NCBI GenBank assembly: GCA_015661935.1
Contig: DQVD01000229.1
Location: forward strand, 1 to 9,277
Direction of reading: 5' to 3'
Length of the DNA: 9,277 nt
Source: Desulfocapsa sulfexigens
Lineage (GTDB): Bacteria > Desulfobacterota > Desulfobulbia > Desulfobulbales > Desulfocapsaceae
Position 1 is the stretch's first letter. Each line of letters begins with the position of its first letter. Of this stretch, positions 7,503 to 9,277 are shown piece after piece. Both the position numbers and the translations under genes were made by a program. Under the pieces are notes generated by a model. That model made no database searches. It was not told the DNA's origin and saw only the letters and a program-made list of their open reading frames with translations.

Positions 7503-9188
7503 ATGCAACAGTCTGAAAAATTCTTCATTGAAAAATTCGGTATCCCTGAAGAAGAGGTACACCAGGCCTTTGAACTTCATCAGGAAAAAGGCAGCTCACT
7601 GGTGAGTGTCCTGGCACGCCAAAACGTTGAGAATGAGCTTAGTCTCCTGCAGAAACTTGGCCGGGAGCTTACCATGGAGCATACCTTTTCCCTTCCGGCT
7701 GATATTCAAACAGATTTTACTGCTGCCATCCCCATAGCCTTTCTTAAAAAGCATATCATGGTTCCTGTTACAACAGGAGATGATGAGTTTATTGCCATTA
7801 ACGATCCATTTAACTATCAGCCCATAGATGAACTCCGTCACATCCTGAATTTGAATGGAATACGCCAGGTGCTCTGCCCAAAAGCAGCCATCATTTCAGC
7901 CATCAACTTCGCCTATGACATGACTCAAAATACCGCTGAAGAGGTTATGCAGGATATTGATGAAGAGGATCCTGAAGCTCTGTTTTCAGAAATTGAGGGA
8001 ACAGGAGATCTGCTCGATGACACCAGCGACTCACCGGTTATCCGGCTGGTTAACCTTATGTTCTCTCAGGCAGTGAGGGATAAAGCATCGGATATCCATA
8101 TTGAGCCCTACCAGAATTCTCTGAAAATCAGGCAACGACTGGATGGTATCCTCTATGATATGCTCAGTCCTCCAAAACATGTGCAGTCTGCCCTGACCTC
8201 AAGAATCAAGGTTATGGCCAAACTCAACATTGCTGAAAAACGCCTTCCACAGGATGGCCGGATCGAGCTGAAAGTGGGCAACAGGGAAGTGGACATTCGT
8301 GTCTCCACACTGCCAACTGTTTTTGGTGAACGGGTGGTGCTGCGATTACTTGATAAATCTTCAGTGCTCCTCTCTCTCACTGATCTTGGTATGCCCGATG
8401 ACCGCTTTGCTCCCTTCCAGGAACAGATAAAAGCAGCCAATGGCATTGTCCTTGTTACCGGCCCCACCGGAAGTGGAAAAACCACTACTCTGTATGCAGC
8501 GCTCACCTCCATTAACAACACTGACATTAACATCATTACAGTGGAGGATCCCATAGAGTACATGATTAGTGGAATTGGTCAGGTTCAGGTCAACCCGAAA
8601 ATTGATCTTACCTTTGCATCCGGCTTACGCTCCATTGTCCGCCAGGATCCTGATGTTATTCTTGTGGGTGAGATCCGTGATTCTGAAACAGCACAGATCG
8701 CTATCCAGTCTGCACTCACCGGACATCTGGTATTCTCCACTCTGCACACTAATGATTCGGCCAGTGCCATTACACGCCTTATTGACATGGGTATTGAACC
8801 CTTTCTAATTGCCTCTTCCATTAATGCAATTTTGGCCCAGCGTCTGGTTCGTATTATCTGCTCTCATTGCAAAGAAAGTTACAGTCCTGATCCTGATGCA
8901 ATGAAAAAGCTTGGACTTTCAGATGGGGAAATGGAGGGGAAAATGGTATACCGCGGCAAAGGATGCGCCAAATGCCACTATACCGGGTTCAAAGGACGCT
9001 GCGGTATTTTTGAACTGCTGCTTATGAATCAGGACATGAAGCACCTTGTGTTAACTACTGCAAACTCCAATGATATCAGGGCGCAGGGAATAAAAAACGG
9101 CATGATCACTCTACGCCGTGATGGTGCAGACAAAGTACTCAATGGCATCACCACCATTGAAGAAGTTTTCCGTGTTTCACAGGAATGA
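7503..9188 (+). CDS. gspE: Type II secretion ATPase GspE
   Basis: GspE is the cytoplasmic hexameric ATPase that powers pseudopilus assembly, docking on GspL. All catalytic elements are present: Walker A GPTGSGKT at residues 320-327 (Lys326), Asp box VEDPIEY from 347, Walker B DVILVGEIRD from 384 (Glu390), and the His box with His408 and His415 in TGHLVFSTLHT. A zinc-binding tetracysteine unit follows, C453-X2-C456 and C488-X2-C491, typical of GspE and absent from retraction ATPases of the PilT type. The N-terminal 160 residues form the GspE N1/N2 region that contacts GspL. The 561 residues match the long GspE/PilB class. PilB is the alternative, but the T2SS neighbours settle it. The ATG lies 13 nt after gspD, with AGGA overlapping the gspD stop (7488-7491). 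No gspF follows. Confidence 0.97.
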   Translation: MQQSEKFFIEKFGIPEEEVHQAFELHQEKGSSLVSVLARQNVENELSLLQKLGRELTMEHTFSLPADIQTDFTAAIPIAFLKKHIMVPVTTGDDEFIAINDPFNYQPIDELRHILNLNGIRQVLCPKAAIISAINFAYDMTQNTAEEVMQDIDEEDPEALFSEIEGTGDLLDDTSDSPVIRLVNLMFSQAVRDKASDIHIEPYQNSLKIRQRLDGILYDMLSPPKHVQSALTSRIKVMAKLNIAEKRLPQDGRIELKVGNREVDIRVSTLPTVFGERVVLRLLDKSSVLLSLTDLGMPDDRFAPFQEQIKAANGIVLVTGPTGSGKTTTLYAALTSINNTDINIITVEDPIEYMISGIGQVQVNPKIDLTFASGLRSIVRQDPDVILVGEIRDSETAQIAIQSALTGHLVFSTLHTNDSASAITRLIDMGIEPFLIASSINAILAQRLVRIICSHCKESYSPDPDAMKKLGLSDGEMEGKMVYRGKGCAKCHYTGFKGRCGIFELLLMNQDMKHLVLTTANSNDIRAQGIKNGMITLRRDGADKVLNGITTIEEVFRVSQE

Positions 9189-9199
9189 CAAGGACATGA

Positions 9200-9212
9200 T
9201 GCCCTGCGGGCA
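9200..9212. repeat. Small hairpin TGCCC-TGC-GGGCA after gspE
   Basis: A 5-bp perfect stem (9200-9204 with 9208-9212) with a 3-nt TGC loop begins 11 nt after the gspE stop. It shares the centre CCTGCGG with the next hairpin. There is no T-tract, so termination activity is doubtful. Confidence 0.45.
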
Positions 9213-9235
9213 CATTCAGAAGACAGAAGCCAGAA

Positions 9236-9264
9236 TAGTTAGCAGCCTGCGGCTGAAATAACTA
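9236..9264. repeat. Second hairpin after gspE, possible operon-end structure
   Basis: TAGTTA (9236-9241) pairs with TAACTA (9259-9264) and CAGCC (9243-9247) with GGCTG (9251-9255), with a TGC loop and a small internal loop, giving 11 base pairs. CCA at 9230-9232 could further pair with TGG at 9269-9271. A short TTTT at 9272-9275 follows. It may mark the 3' end of the T2SS transcript, as a weak terminator or an mRNA-protecting structure. Confidence 0.45.
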
Positions 9265-9277
9265 CAGTTGGTTTTCA

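Noticed and set aside
7503..7920. GspE N-terminus as a c-di-GMP-binding MshEN domain
   Set aside because: The region is similar in general shape, but the two RLGxxL...Q signature motifs expected for binding are not present.
9196..9261. 21-codon open frame after gspE (MMPCGHIQKTEARIVSSLRLK)
   Set aside because: The only nearby Shine-Dalgarno-like sequences are badly spaced, it overlaps both hairpins, and it has no recognisable features.
1..9277. CRISPR array, tRNA or rRNA genes, transposase, toxin-antitoxin or defence genes
   Set aside because: None seen: there are no regularly spaced repeats beyond the two-copy 12-mer, no cloverleaf or rRNA-like sequence, and all large frames are T2SS genes.

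Overview
The window carries the second half of a type II secretion system (T2SS, general secretory pathway) operon, all on the + strand, in the order gspK-gspL-gspM-gspN-gspC-gspD-gspE. The usual proteobacterial order is C-D-E-F-G-H-I-J-K-L-M-N, so here the C-D-E block sits behind K-L-M-N. The moderate GC content, the presence of gspN, the short PDZ-less GspC and the gene order fit a Desulfobacterota-like (former Deltaproteobacteria) Gram-negative bacterium. That placement is inference from general appearance, not from a marker gene.

Layout. Bases 1-96 are an open C-terminal tail of an upstream gene, plausibly gspJ. Bases 97-495 are about 400 nt of non-coding, partly AT-rich sequence with inverted repeats and a 14-nt tandem repeat, an unusually long break inside a T2SS operon. 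From about 496 to 9188 seven genes are packed with gaps of 2 to 13 nt or a 4-nt overlap. Bases 9189-9277 are non-coding and hold two small hairpins with the same CCTGCGG centre. gspF, gspG, gspH, gspI and the prepilin peptidase are not in the window; if present they probably lie upstream.

How the parts work together. GspE is the cytoplasmic ATPase. It docks on GspL, which with GspM, GspC and (outside the window) GspF forms the inner-membrane platform. GspK is the minor pseudopilin at the tip of the pseudopilus. GspC links the platform to the secretin GspD, which forms the outer-membrane pore. GspN is an accessory envelope protein of less certain role.

Most notable points: (1) the gspK start region looks frameshifted by one base at an A5 run, so that the ATG with a Shine-Dalgarno and the pseudopilin body are in different frames; (2) GspD carries two tetratricopeptide repeats after its secretin domain, where a pilotin-binding S-domain would normally be; (3) GspC has no PDZ domain and ends in a Lys/Pro-rich tail; (4) a strong hairpin lies at the end of gspN just before gspC. 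I found no wholly new system. The window is a recognisable T2SS with lineage-specific oddities.
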